Shown here: positions 7,642 through 14,339 of the stretch, in pieces
Numbering within the stretch: position 1 is the first letter of the stretch
Layout: every line of letters begins with the position of its first letter
Origin: Bacteroidota bacterium
Lineage (GTDB): Bacteria > Bacteroidota > Bacteroidia > Flavobacteriales > Weeksellaceae
Length of the DNA: 17,465 nucleotides
Reading direction: 5' to 3'
NCBI GenBank assembly: GCA_023448955.1
Contig: JAEXJU010000355.1
Location: 1 to 17,465, forward strand
Notes under the pieces: model-generated
What the model was told of the DNA's origin: nothing
The model's input: the letters and a program-made list of their open reading frames with translations, nothing else
The model's database searches: none
Translations under genes and position numbers: made by a program

Positions 7642-9552
7642 CTATTGCTTTATGTATTCTAAAGGTAATTTTATACGAACCTCGGTTCCCAATATTCTAT
7701 TATCGCTTTTAAGCTCCGTTATGCTGAGTTCAATTTTTTTATTCTCCAGCAGTTCCAGTGTTTCTAGCCTTTTTTTAGAAATTTCCATAGCCATAGACTG
7801 GTGTGCACTCACAGAGTTTTGCTTATTTATTTTGGACTGATGGATCCCGATTCCGTTATCCGTAATAATGCAAAAAAGCTGATCTTGCGACTGTTTAAAC
7901 GTGATGTTGATAAATCCTTTTCCGTCTTTTGGCACCACACCGTGGATGATCGCATTTTCTACATAAGGCTGCAAAAGCAAAGAAGGAATCGCTGTATCAT
8001 CTTCTATATTTTGTTCTTTGGAAATATTGAAATCAAATTTATGATTGAATCTTAGCTGTTCCAGTTCCAGATAATTTTGCAATGCTTCTATTTCTTTATC
8101 TATGGTAATTACAGATTCTTTGGAAAATTCTAAGGTGAGACGCATAAGTTTAGAAAATTTTGCCAGATAACGGATAGCTTCATCCTTTCCGTTTTGCACC
8201 ACAAAAGCGGAAATGGCCGCAAGACAGTTGAAAACAAAATGGGGATTCATCTGAAGATGCAAAGCTTTATGCTCAAACTCAGCAAGCTGTTTCTGGAGCA
8301 AGATGGTTTTTTGTTTCTCTTTGTTTTTATAATAGAAAAACAAGCCTAGCAATGCAACTGCAAGAAAAGAAAGTCCAAAAATCCATTTCAAACGATCTCG
8401 GCTTGCATTTTCTTTTTTCTCCAGCTGTTCTTTTTCGTACTGGAAATTAAGCTCTGTTTTCAGACGTTGTTGCTCGTTTTTTATAACATCTAGCTTTTCT
8501 TTTTCGGCGTCATAAATCTTGAGATGTTCCAATGCCAGATTTTTATCGCCTTGTTTGTCATAGATCTGAGAAAGAAGTTTTTCATTGGCCATTTTAGCTT
8601 CGGTAAGATCCAGTTCCTTTGCAATGTCTAAACTTTTTTGTGCCAATTCTTTTGCAGCATTCAGATTATTATCATCATAATAAATCTGAGCCAGAAATAA
8701 ATACGTGTCTGACAAGCCAAATTGATCCTGAACAGCGTTGAAATTTTCTTCAGCTTTCAGAAGGCTTTTCTTGGCATTATCTCTTTGATTTACAGCAATA
8801 TAATAATGTGAATAATTATTATAAAGCTCACCAAGTCCTGTTGGGTTTGGATTAGATTTATAAGATGACAATGCATCATCAAAATAACGTTTCGCCAATG
8901 CTGGCTTATTCTGAAAAAGATAGATAATCCCAATATTGGAAGCGCAATTCGCAAAGGTAAAAGGTTCTTTGTTTTTTGACAAAATATTGGCTTTCAATAG
9001 ATATTTCAGTGCATTTTCTTTATCATCAATTGATTTATAAATCACGCCAATATTATTATGAATCTTGGCTAGCTGAACCTCATTTTTTGTGGCCTCGTAG
9101 AGTTTCAGTGCCAGAAAATCATTTTCTAATGCTTTTGCATAGTCATTTTGTTGCATGTAAACAAAGCCTTTGCTTCCAAATATTTTTGCCTGCAAATCTT
9201 TGTTTTTTAAATCCGGAGTTAGATTGTCACTTGTTTTTTCAGCAATGTCAAAATGCTTTATTGCCTTGTCAAAATCACCATTGAGCTGGAAAGAAACGCC
9301 GATGTTTTGATGCGCCAGACTTTGTTCATAAGCATTATTCTGTCTGGTGGCATTTTTTAATGCTAACATTCCATACTTCTGCATTTTTTCCGGATCGGAA
9401 AATTTATAAGCATCGGAAATCTGATTTTGCAATGTCAGTATTTTCTGTGGATCTTTCTCTTTCTGCAGAACAATGAGCAAAGAATCCACATCGGATTGAG
9501 CAGATATCAGGTATACGAAAAAAACATGCAGAAAAATCAGGATTCTTCTCAT
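7642..9552 (-). CDS. TPR-sensor LytS-type histidine kinase
   Basis: This 636-residue sensor kinase has a signal peptide or membrane anchor at 1-18 and tetratricopeptide-like repeats over about 76-345 (AHQNIGVSFQLNGDFDKAIKHF, NNIGVIYKSIDDKENALKYL). A charged coiled coil covers about 345-385 and a transmembrane helix about 388-408. The His_kinase/HATPase pair follows. The phospho-acceptor is H438 in LQMNPHFVFN, the N-box is QPYVENAIIHG (528-538) and the G1-like motif is DNGIGI (565-570). This is the LytS/YehU architecture, in which the NPHF histidine replaces a classical HisKA domain. The repeats between the two membrane signals should be periplasmic, suggesting a protein or peptide ligand. A TTG at 9570 would extend the frame by six residues but overlaps the -7 box, so the ATG at 9552 is chosen. 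It is first in an operon with the LytTR regulator. Confidence 0.94.
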   Translation of the reverse strand: MRRILIFLHVFFVYLISAQSDVDSLLIVLQKEKDPQKILTLQNQISDAYKFSDPEKMQKYGMLALKNATRQNNAYEQSLAHQNIGVSFQLNGDFDKAIKHFDIAEKTSDNLTPDLKNKDLQAKIFGSKGFVYMQQNDYAKALENDFLALKLYEATKNEVQLAKIHNNIGVIYKSIDDKENALKYLLKANILSKNKEPFTFANCASNIGIIYLFQNKPALAKRYFDDALSSYKSNPNPTGLGELYNNYSHYYIAVNQRDNAKKSLLKAEENFNAVQDQFGLSDTYLFLAQIYYDDNNLNAAKELAQKSLDIAKELDLTEAKMANEKLLSQIYDKQGDKNLALEHLKIYDAEKEKLDVIKNEQQRLKTELNFQYEKEQLEKKENASRDRLKWIFGLSFLAVALLGLFFYYKNKEKQKTILLQKQLAEFEHKALHLQMNPHFVFNCLAAISAFVVQNGKDEAIRYLAKFSKLMRLTLEFSKESVITIDKEIEALQNYLELEQLRFNHKFDFNISKEQNIEDDTAIPSLLLQPYVENAIIHGVVPKDGKGFINITFKQSQDQLFCIITDNGIGIHQSKINKQNSVSAHQSMAMEISKKRLETLELLENKKIELSITELKSDNRILGTEVRIKLPLEYIKQ

Positions 9553-9567
9553 CACTTTGTGTTTCTG

Positions 9568-9575
9568 CAAAATTA
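9568..9575 (-). promoter_or_regulatory. Bacteroidota -7 box of the kinase-regulator operon
   Basis: The minus strand reads TAATTTTG, an exact TAnnTTTG match, 15 bases before the ATG at 9552. This gives a leader of about 10 bases and rules against the TTG at 9570 as start. The -33 element is poor (TTTT at the expected place), as is common for activator-dependent promoters. Confidence 0.6.
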
Positions 9576-9589
9576 CTTATAAGTTATTG

Positions 9590-9606
9590 ATTCCTAAAAC
9601 AGGAAT
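9590..9606. repeat. Short inverted repeat in the kinase promoter region
   Basis: ATTCCT and AGGAAT form a perfect 6-bp inverted repeat around AAAAC. It lies between the candidate LytTR repeats and the -7 box, about where a -33 element would be. It may be a second operator or chance in AT-rich sequence. Confidence 0.3.
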
Positions 9607-9635
9607 GAGAAAACTTATGATATGAGTTAGAATTC
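9606..9635 (-). promoter_or_regulatory. Candidate degenerate LytTR operator upstream of the kinase operon
   Basis: On the minus strand GAATTCTAA (complement of 9627-9635) and GTTTTCTCA (complement of 9606-9614) have the same 12-base spacer and 21-base period as the perfect pair before the LRR gene, and share the core TTCTnA. The proximal copy ends exactly 30 bases before the -7 box, as at the LRR promoter. The sequence match of the second half-site alone is weak (5 of 9 to AAATTCTAA). The shared geometry is the main support. Confidence 0.4.
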
Positions 9636-9655
9636 GAAGTAAATTTTAAATTTTC

Positions 9656-9663
9656 TAAATTTG
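9656..9663 (+). promoter_or_regulatory. Candidate -7 box of nadD
   Basis: TAAATTTG matches TAnnTTTG exactly and lies 23 bases before the proposed TTG start of nadD. No clear -33 TTG was found. The region between this box and the kinase promoter is a divergent control region of about 80 bases. Confidence 0.5.
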
Positions 9664-9686
9664 ACAGCTAAACGACTATTTTCATT

Positions 9687-10292
9687 TTGGAACAACGTAA
9701 AAAAATCGGACTTTTTTTCGGATCATTCAATCCCATTCATATCGGACACCTGATCTTGGCTAATTATATCCTGGAACATTCTGATATGCAGGAACTTTGG
9801 TTTGTAGTCAGTCCACAAAATCCGTTCAAGGAAAAAAAATCATTACTGAAAGATCATAACCGTCTCGATATGGTTCAGCTGGCGATAAAAAATTATCCTA
9901 AGATGCGTGCTTCCAATGTTGAGTTTTCTCTGCCTACACCTAGTTATACGATCGATACACTCACCTATCTTCAGGAAAAATATCCGGATTATTCGTTTTC
10001 TCTGATTATGGGTGAAGATAATATTGGAAGCCTTCACAAATGGAAAAATTATGAATTATTACTCCAGAATTATCAAATCATAGTTTATCCTAGAATTTTC
10101 GTTGAAGACACTTCGACTTCGCTCAATGTTCCAGAATTGAAAAATCACCAAAATATTCATAAGATTGATGCACCTATCATAGAATTGTCTGCTACAGAAA
10201 TCCGGAATATGATAAAAGCTGGTAGAAACGTGAGACCAATGCTGCCGCCGGAAGTTTTTGAATATCTGGATGGTTCGTCTTTTTATAAATAG
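9687..10292 (+). CDS. nadD: Nicotinate-nucleotide adenylyltransferase NadD
   Basis: NadD transfers AMP from ATP to nicotinate mononucleotide, making deamido-NAD in the NAD biosynthesis pathway of the cytoplasm. The nucleotidyltransferase signature GSFNPIHIGHL is at residues 12-22, MGEDN at 108-112, and the second nucleotide-binding motif SATEIR at 168-173. The 201 residues are a normal length. The start is unusual: no ATG lies between the in-frame stop TAA at 9669-9671 and the active-site motif. TTG at 9687 gives a sensible N-terminus (MEQRKKIGLFFGSF); ATT at 9684 is the only other plausible codon. A -7 box stands 23 bases upstream. It is divergent from the kinase operon. Confidence 0.95.
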   Translation: MEQRKKIGLFFGSFNPIHIGHLILANYILEHSDMQELWFVVSPQNPFKEKKSLLKDHNRLDMVQLAIKNYPKMRASNVEFSLPTPSYTIDTLTYLQEKYPDYSFSLIMGEDNIGSLHKWKNYELLLQNYQIIVYPRIFVEDTSTSLNVPELKNHQNIHKIDAPIIELSATEIRNMIKAGRNVRPMLPPEVFEYLDGSSFYK

Positions 10293-10313
10293 AAATATTC
10301 GGCTTTCTATTTT
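10287..10313 (+). terminator. Weak AT-rich hairpin at the end of nadD
   Basis: AAATAGAAA and TTTCTATTT form a 9-bp stem around TATTCGGC, overlapping the nadD stop codon. The T tract after it is only about three bases, so it may only attenuate transcription into the next gene, which has its own -7 box. Confidence 0.35.
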
Positions 10314-10319
10314 ATCTTA

Positions 10320-10327
10320 TATCTTTG
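10320..10327 (+). promoter_or_regulatory. Bacteroidota -7 box of the DUF3817 gene
   Basis: TATCTTTG matches TAnnTTTG exactly and ends five bases before the ATG at 10333, the same spacing as at recJ. This predicts a leaderless or near-leaderless transcript and fixes the start at 10333 rather than at the in-frame ATG at 10258 inside nadD. Confidence 0.6.
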
Positions 10328-10332
10328 TAATA

Positions 10333-10674
10333 ATGAATCTAATAGAAAAATTTTTCTCCAAATATCCCGAAGAAAAACTCATAAAATGGTTTAAGCAGGT
10401 TTGTCTGGCTGAAGCTGTTTCCTGGTTTCTTCTTTTTACTGCAATGATCTGGATTCGTGAAGATAAAGACGGACTTTTGCCTACCATTTACATCATCATA
10501 ATCGGAAATATACACGGTCTTTTTTTTAGCTTATACCTGATATTGCTTTTACCGTGCAGGAAAATTTTTAATTGGGACGATGAAGATTTTATTTTCGCAT
10601 TATGCTCTGCTTTTTTTCCTTTTGCTACAATTTGGGTAGATAAAAAATTAGCCAAAAAAAATCGTGTAGATTGA
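10333..10674 (+). CDS. Small DUF3817-type integral membrane protein
   Basis: This 113-residue protein has three hydrophobic segments at about 24-40, 50-73 and 84-102. The pattern fits DUF3817: an early LAEAVSWFLLF segment with a conserved glutamate (E27), a second with GNIHGLFFSLY (H61-G62), and a last segment ending AFFPFATIWVDKKL before a basic tail. The family is widespread in bacteria and has no established function; it is often found near membrane or transport genes. The frame is open back to 10258, but that would overlap nadD by 35 bases and remove the close promoter-start match, so 10333 is preferred. It lies between nadD and ldhA, both with apparent promoters of their own, so operon membership is loose. 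Confidence 0.8.
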   Translation: MNLIEKFFSKYPEEKLIKWFKQVCLAEAVSWFLLFTAMIWIREDKDGLLPTIYIIIIGNIHGLFFSLYLILLLPCRKIFNWDDEDFIFALCSAFFPFATIWVDKKLAKKNRVD

Positions 10675-10679
10675 TTTAT

Positions 10680-10689
10680 TTCAGCTGAA
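10680..10689. repeat. Perfect palindrome upstream of ldhA
   Basis: TTCAGCTGAA is a perfect 10-base palindrome just after the DUF3817 stop and seven bases before the -33 TTG of the ldhA promoter. It could be a small operator. It does not match the Rex consensus (TTGTGA-6-TCACAA) that a lactate dehydrogenase might be expected to have. Confidence 0.25.
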
Positions 10690-10696
10690 TACAAAC

Positions 10697-10725
10697 TTGA
10701 TGTCAAAAAGGATTTCATAACTTTA
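10697..10725 (+). promoter_or_regulatory. Predicted promoter of the D-lactate dehydrogenase gene
   Basis: A -33 TTG (10697-10699) is followed after 18 bases by TAACTTTA (10718-10725), one base off TAnnTTTG. The box ends four bases before the ATG at 10730, so the transcript should have almost no leader. Confidence 0.55.
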
Positions 10726-10729
10726 AGGT

Positions 10730-11728
10730 ATGAAAATCACATTCTTTTCCTCAAAACCTTACGATAAGGAATTTTTTGACAAAGCGAATCAACAATTTAA
10801 TTTTGAGCTGGATTATTTCGAAACCCACCTTGGTCCGCACGTTCTTAATCTCATAGAAAACACCGATGCTGTCTGTGCATTTGTCAATGACAAACTGAAT
10901 GCAGAAGTCCTGGAATCTTTGGCAAAAAAAGGTGTTAAATATATCGCTTTAAGATGTGCCGGTTTCAACAACGTTGATCTGGAAGCCGCAAAACACCTTG
11001 GATTAAGAGTTTCCAGAGATCCGGCTTATTCTCCCGAAGCAGTTGCAGAACACGCTATGGCAATGATTCTCACTCTTAATAGGAAAACGCACAAAGCATA
11101 TAACAGAGTTCGTGAGCAAAATTTTGCTTTGAATGGATTGATGGGTTTCAATCTTTACCAGAAAACCATCGGTGTAATTGGAACCGGCAACATCGGAGCT
11201 GCTTTTGCAAAAATTGCAAAAGGATTCGGAGCCAGAGTTTTGGCTTATGATATTACAGAAAATCAAGAACTTAAAGATTTAGGAATCGAATATATATTTC
11301 AGGAACAATTACTTTCTGAATCTGATATTATTTCGCTACACTGTCCGCTGATGGAATCTACTCATCATTTGATCAATGAAGATTCCATCAAAAAAATGAA
11401 ACCCAATGTAATGATTATTAATACCAGCCGTGGCGGACTGATTGACACAAAAGCTGTCATCGACGGACTAAAGTCCAAACACATTGGCTATCTTGGGATT
11501 GATGTTTACGAGCAGGAAGAAAAATTATTTTTCCGAGACCTCTCCCACGCTATTATTGAAGATGATATGATTCAACGTTTGATGAGTTTTCCGAATGTTC
11601 TGGTTACGGCGCATCAGGCTTTTTTCACGCAGGAAGCGCTTGAACAGATTGCAAATTCTACGCTGTCAAGTTTATCTCATTTTGAAAAGAATGAAGAATT
11701 TGAAAATCCAAATGCTGTTCTCATCTGA
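10730..11728 (+). CDS. ldhA: D-2-hydroxyacid dehydrogenase, fermentative D-lactate dehydrogenase type
   Basis: The product is a cytoplasmic NAD-dependent enzyme that interconverts pyruvate and D-lactate. The 332-residue protein follows E. coli LdhA (329 residues) closely, including YIALRCAGFNNVDL, AYSPEAVAEHA, the Rossmann loop GTGNIG (151-156), LHCPL, NTSRGGLID, GIDVYEQE and HQAFFTQEAL. The catalytic arginine (R234), glutamate (E263) and histidine (H295) are all in place. That LDH-specific wording separates it from glycerate or phosphoglycerate dehydrogenases, though the true substrate could be another 2-keto acid. The start at 10730 agrees with the alignment (MKITFFSSKPYDKE). It has its own promoter and a strong terminator 34 bases after the stop, so it is probably monocistronic. 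Confidence 0.93.
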   Translation: MKITFFSSKPYDKEFFDKANQQFNFELDYFETHLGPHVLNLIENTDAVCAFVNDKLNAEVLESLAKKGVKYIALRCAGFNNVDLEAAKHLGLRVSRDPAYSPEAVAEHAMAMILTLNRKTHKAYNRVREQNFALNGLMGFNLYQKTIGVIGTGNIGAAFAKIAKGFGARVLAYDITENQELKDLGIEYIFQEQLLSESDIISLHCPLMESTHHLINEDSIKKMKPNVMIINTSRGGLIDTKAVIDGLKSKHIGYLGIDVYEQEEKLFFRDLSHAIIEDDMIQRLMSFPNVLVTAHQAFFTQEALEQIANSTLSSLSHFEKNEEFENPNAVLI

Positions 11729-11761
11729 CAAAATTCAGATTTTGAATGCTTAACAATCAAG

Positions 11762-11790
11762 CCTTTGCAGATTTTGCAAAGGTTTTTTTT
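11762..11790 (+). terminator. Terminator of ldhA
   Basis: CCTTTGCA and TGCAAAGG form a perfect 8-bp stem around GATTT, followed by eight T residues. Confidence 0.92.
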
Positions 11791-11917
11791 ATATTTTTCT
11801 GACACGTGATGTAATAATTATTTACTCACAATTGTTTTTATATTAAATCAACCAAAATTTTTATTGCTGAAAATCAATCGATTAACAAATATAAATAATT
11901 TTATTTACTACTTTGTA

Positions 11918-11949
11918 TTGCATAATACTTAAATTAATATATATCTTTG
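11918..11949 (+). promoter_or_regulatory. Promoter of the outer-membrane receptor pair
   Basis: TTG at 11918-11920, a 21-base spacer and TATCTTTG at 11942-11949 match the Flavobacterium promoter consensus well. An inverted repeat GTATT/AATAC with a four-base spacer overlaps the TTG and could be an operator. The second receptor has no comparable box, so it probably depends on this promoter. Confidence 0.7.
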
Positions 11950-11998
11950 CAATGTAAATTATTAGAAACTACAAACTACTTTAGTAAAACCAAGTATT

Positions 11999-14257
11999 AT
12001 GAAAGCTAAAATCCTAATGGCAGCAATTTTTTTCTCAGGAATGATTTCTGCGCAACAAACTCAAAAAAAAGCAGAAGAGACAAAAACGATAGAAGAAGTG
12101 AAATTGAGTAAAAAAGTTTTCGTGAAAAAATCGGACAGATTTGTTTACGATGTTGCTTCCTCTCCTATTGCAAAAGGAACCAATTCTTTCAATCTTCTTC
12201 AGCAGACGCCAATGGTTTCCAGCACAGACGGAAAGTCTTTCAAAATAATGGGAAAGTCCAATGTGGTTTTTTATATCAATGGCAAAAGAACACTGATGGA
12301 TGCAGAAGCCATTACGGAAATGCTAAAAAATACGCCGTCCGAAAACATCCAAAGAATCGAGGTCGTAACTGTTCCTGGAAGTGAGTTTCAGGTGGAAGCG
12401 AATGAAGGCGTCATCAACATCGTGATGAAAAAAAGTAAAACAAATGGCTACAACGGAACTTTGAAAATGAATAACAGCCAGACTTTTTATAACAATCCTT
12501 CGTCCGGAATTGCGCTTAATGCAAGACAAAATAAATGGTCGTTCAGCACCAACTTCAATATGGGAAGCTGGAGAGAAAGAGAAAAATACACGCTGACCAA
12601 CGGGAATGGAACCTTCCAGAATAATTCTTTCGGAACAATGGATGACCCGAACAAAAACTATGGAGGAAGTATGAACATCGATTATGAAATCAACAAAAAA
12701 CAAAGTCTCGGTTTCAGCTACAATATGCGATATAACAAAAGCTTCGGGTCTGTTTTGGATATGACGAATTTTGAAAATGGCGTGTTGTCCAACAGAACGA
12801 TTAATCAGGAAGATGCACAGACCAGAAATCATAACTTCAACCTGAATTACGAAATCAAAACCGATACTTTGGGCAGCAAACTAAGTTCAAACGTTTCTTA
12901 TCTATGGTTCAACAGGGACAAAGTGAGCTTGGGTGAGTCTTTTCCACTAAAAGCTGATGGAAGATACAGCGCATTCCAACAAGCTGTTCCTCAAATCATT
13001 AACAATTACGCTGCAAACATCGACTATATCAAAAAATTCAGAAATGAAAGTACTTTTGCTATCGGTAGCAGCTATAACTACACCAACACTGATAGTGATA
13101 CAAGACAAAATGATTTTGACGGAACGCGGTTCGTGACCAATAACACACTTTCCAATCATTTCATTTATAAGGAAAATATCATCGGTGCTTATGCGACTTT
13201 CGAGAAAAAATTCTCTGACAAATTCTCAGGAAAAATCGGAACCAGATTCGAGGCTACGCTAAGTACTGGCGATGTGGTTGGCAAATCTGACATCGGTTTT
13301 GAAAGAAATTATAACAATCTTTTGCCTTACGCCACATTGAACTATGCCATCAATGACAACAATAATTTGACTTATAGCTTTTCCAGCCGAGTTAGAAGAC
13401 CTGGATTCGGGCAACTGAATCCTTCCAGAACATACTTTACACCGACTAATTATATCCAGAACAATCCTTTTATGCAGGCTTCCAAGAATTATAATCAGGA
13501 AATCAACTATATGTACAAAAATGCTTTTTATGCAAATGTAAGTTTCAATTATGCTGAAAACGCTTATGGACAATTGCCTTTGCAAGGTATTGAAACAAAA
13601 CTTGTAAGAGACGAAAATGGAAATCCTACATATGATGCAAACGGAAATCTAATAAAAACTACGTCTGAATTCCTAAGATACATCAGAACCAACTATGGCA
13701 ACAATAAGCAGATTGGATTGACACTAGGGATGAACAAGGGCTGGTTTGGCGATATCTGGACAACTAACTATTCCGCCAACTTCGAGTATGCAACTTTCAA
13801 AGGTGGTGTAACAAATGACCCAACTTCGCAACTACTTCCAGGAGACACAGAAACATTGGAACCGTTTATTATTGATGTAAAAACACTAAACACTTTCTTC
13901 CAGGCCAACAATATGATAAGATTATCTCCTAAAAAAGATTGGTATCTGGGCGTTAATTACTGGCTGATGCCGACAAGAGAAGTGGAAATGGGAAAACTCT
14001 ACACGCAACAGAGTTTTGATGTGAACATCAAAAAAATTATGGGGAATTTCACATTTCTGGTAGAAGTCAATGATATTTTCAACTCTAATATTGATGATAT
14101 CAGAACAAATCAGGCCAAAGGAAGTTACAACACGGTGAGAAGTTTCAAATACGGTAGAGAACTGAACATCAATGTGACCTACAATTTCGGAAATCAAAAA
14201 CTTAAAAAAGCGAGAGAAGTGAAATCTGCTAACGATGCCATCCGCTCAAGAACTTAA
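11999..14257 (+). CDS. TonB-dependent receptor-like outer-membrane beta-barrel protein (copy 1)
   Basis: This 752-residue outer-membrane protein starts with a signal peptide (residues 1-18, ending SGMISAQQ) and a TonB-box-like stretch around TKTIEEVKL. A plug domain covers about 45-145 (FNLLQQTPMVSSTDG, VVFYINGKRTLMDAEAI, NIQRIEVVTVPGSEFQVE). A long barrel with alternating aromatic strands follows and ends INVTYNFGNQK. This is the Bacteroidota beta-barrel family 3 (OMP_b-brl_3) type. Many members also carry an N-terminal carboxypeptidase-regulatory-like domain, which is missing here. It is not a SusC-type protein and no SusD partner is present, so polysaccharide uptake is not indicated and the substrate is unknown. 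A close paralogue follows 82 bases later in the same orientation. Confidence 0.9.
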   Translation: MKAKILMAAIFFSGMISAQQTQKKAEETKTIEEVKLSKKVFVKKSDRFVYDVASSPIAKGTNSFNLLQQTPMVSSTDGKSFKIMGKSNVVFYINGKRTLMDAEAITEMLKNTPSENIQRIEVVTVPGSEFQVEANEGVINIVMKKSKTNGYNGTLKMNNSQTFYNNPSSGIALNARQNKWSFSTNFNMGSWREREKYTLTNGNGTFQNNSFGTMDDPNKNYGGSMNIDYEINKKQSLGFSYNMRYNKSFGSVLDMTNFENGVLSNRTINQEDAQTRNHNFNLNYEIKTDTLGSKLSSNVSYLWFNRDKVSLGESFPLKADGRYSAFQQAVPQIINNYAANIDYIKKFRNESTFAIGSSYNYTNTDSDTRQNDFDGTRFVTNNTLSNHFIYKENIIGAYATFEKKFSDKFSGKIGTRFEATLSTGDVVGKSDIGFERNYNNLLPYATLNYAINDNNNLTYSFSSRVRRPGFGQLNPSRTYFTPTNYIQNNPFMQASKNYNQEINYMYKNAFYANVSFNYAENAYGQLPLQGIETKLVRDENGNPTYDANGNLIKTTSEFLRYIRTNYGNNKQIGLTLGMNKGWFGDIWTTNYSANFEYATFKGGVTNDPTSQLLPGDTETLEPFIIDVKTLNTFFQANNMIRLSPKKDWYLGVNYWLMPTREVEMGKLYTQQSFDVNIKKIMGNFTFLVEVNDIFNSNIDDIRTNQAKGSYNTVRSFKYGRELNINVTYNFGNQKLKKAREVKSANDAIRSRT

Positions 14258-14298
14258 TGAAAAAGAAATTTCAAACACCACCAAATCAATACTATAAT

Positions 14299-14339
14299 TC
14301 TCAAAATCTACAATTCTCAAACCCAAAAAAACTCTCAAA
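14299..14339 (+). repeat. Three TCTCAAA direct repeats in the inter-receptor leader
   Basis: TCTCAAA occurs at 14299-14305, 14315-14321 and 14333-14339 (steps of 16 and 18 bases). The last copy abuts the ATG of the second receptor. The first two are extended to ATTCTCAAA. No promoter box was seen in this gap. The repeats may be a translation-related leader or simple low-complexity sequence. Confidence 0.4.

Larger units (their letters stand above)
11729..11998. other. AT-rich intergenic region before the receptor pair
   Basis: This 270-base gap holds the ldhA terminator (11762-11790) and the receptor promoter (11918-11949). It also has an AT-rich near-palindrome GTAATAATTATTTAC (11811-11825), a palindrome AATCGATT (11876-11883) and an inverted repeat GTATT-GCAT-AATAC (11915-11928) covering the -33 element. 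The leader from the predicted start point to the ATG is about 45 bases. I found no small ORF or RNA gene in it. Confidence 0.6.

Noticed and set aside
10680..10689. TTCAGCTGAA as a Rex (NADH-sensing) operator for ldhA
   Set aside because: The Rex consensus is TTGTGA-N6-TCACAA, which does not match; it is listed only as an unassigned palindrome.
12323..12832. 169-residue antisense frame inside receptor copy 1
   Set aside because: It lies wholly inside a strongly supported gene, has no promoter or family features, and its residue pattern is that of a complementary-strand shadow.
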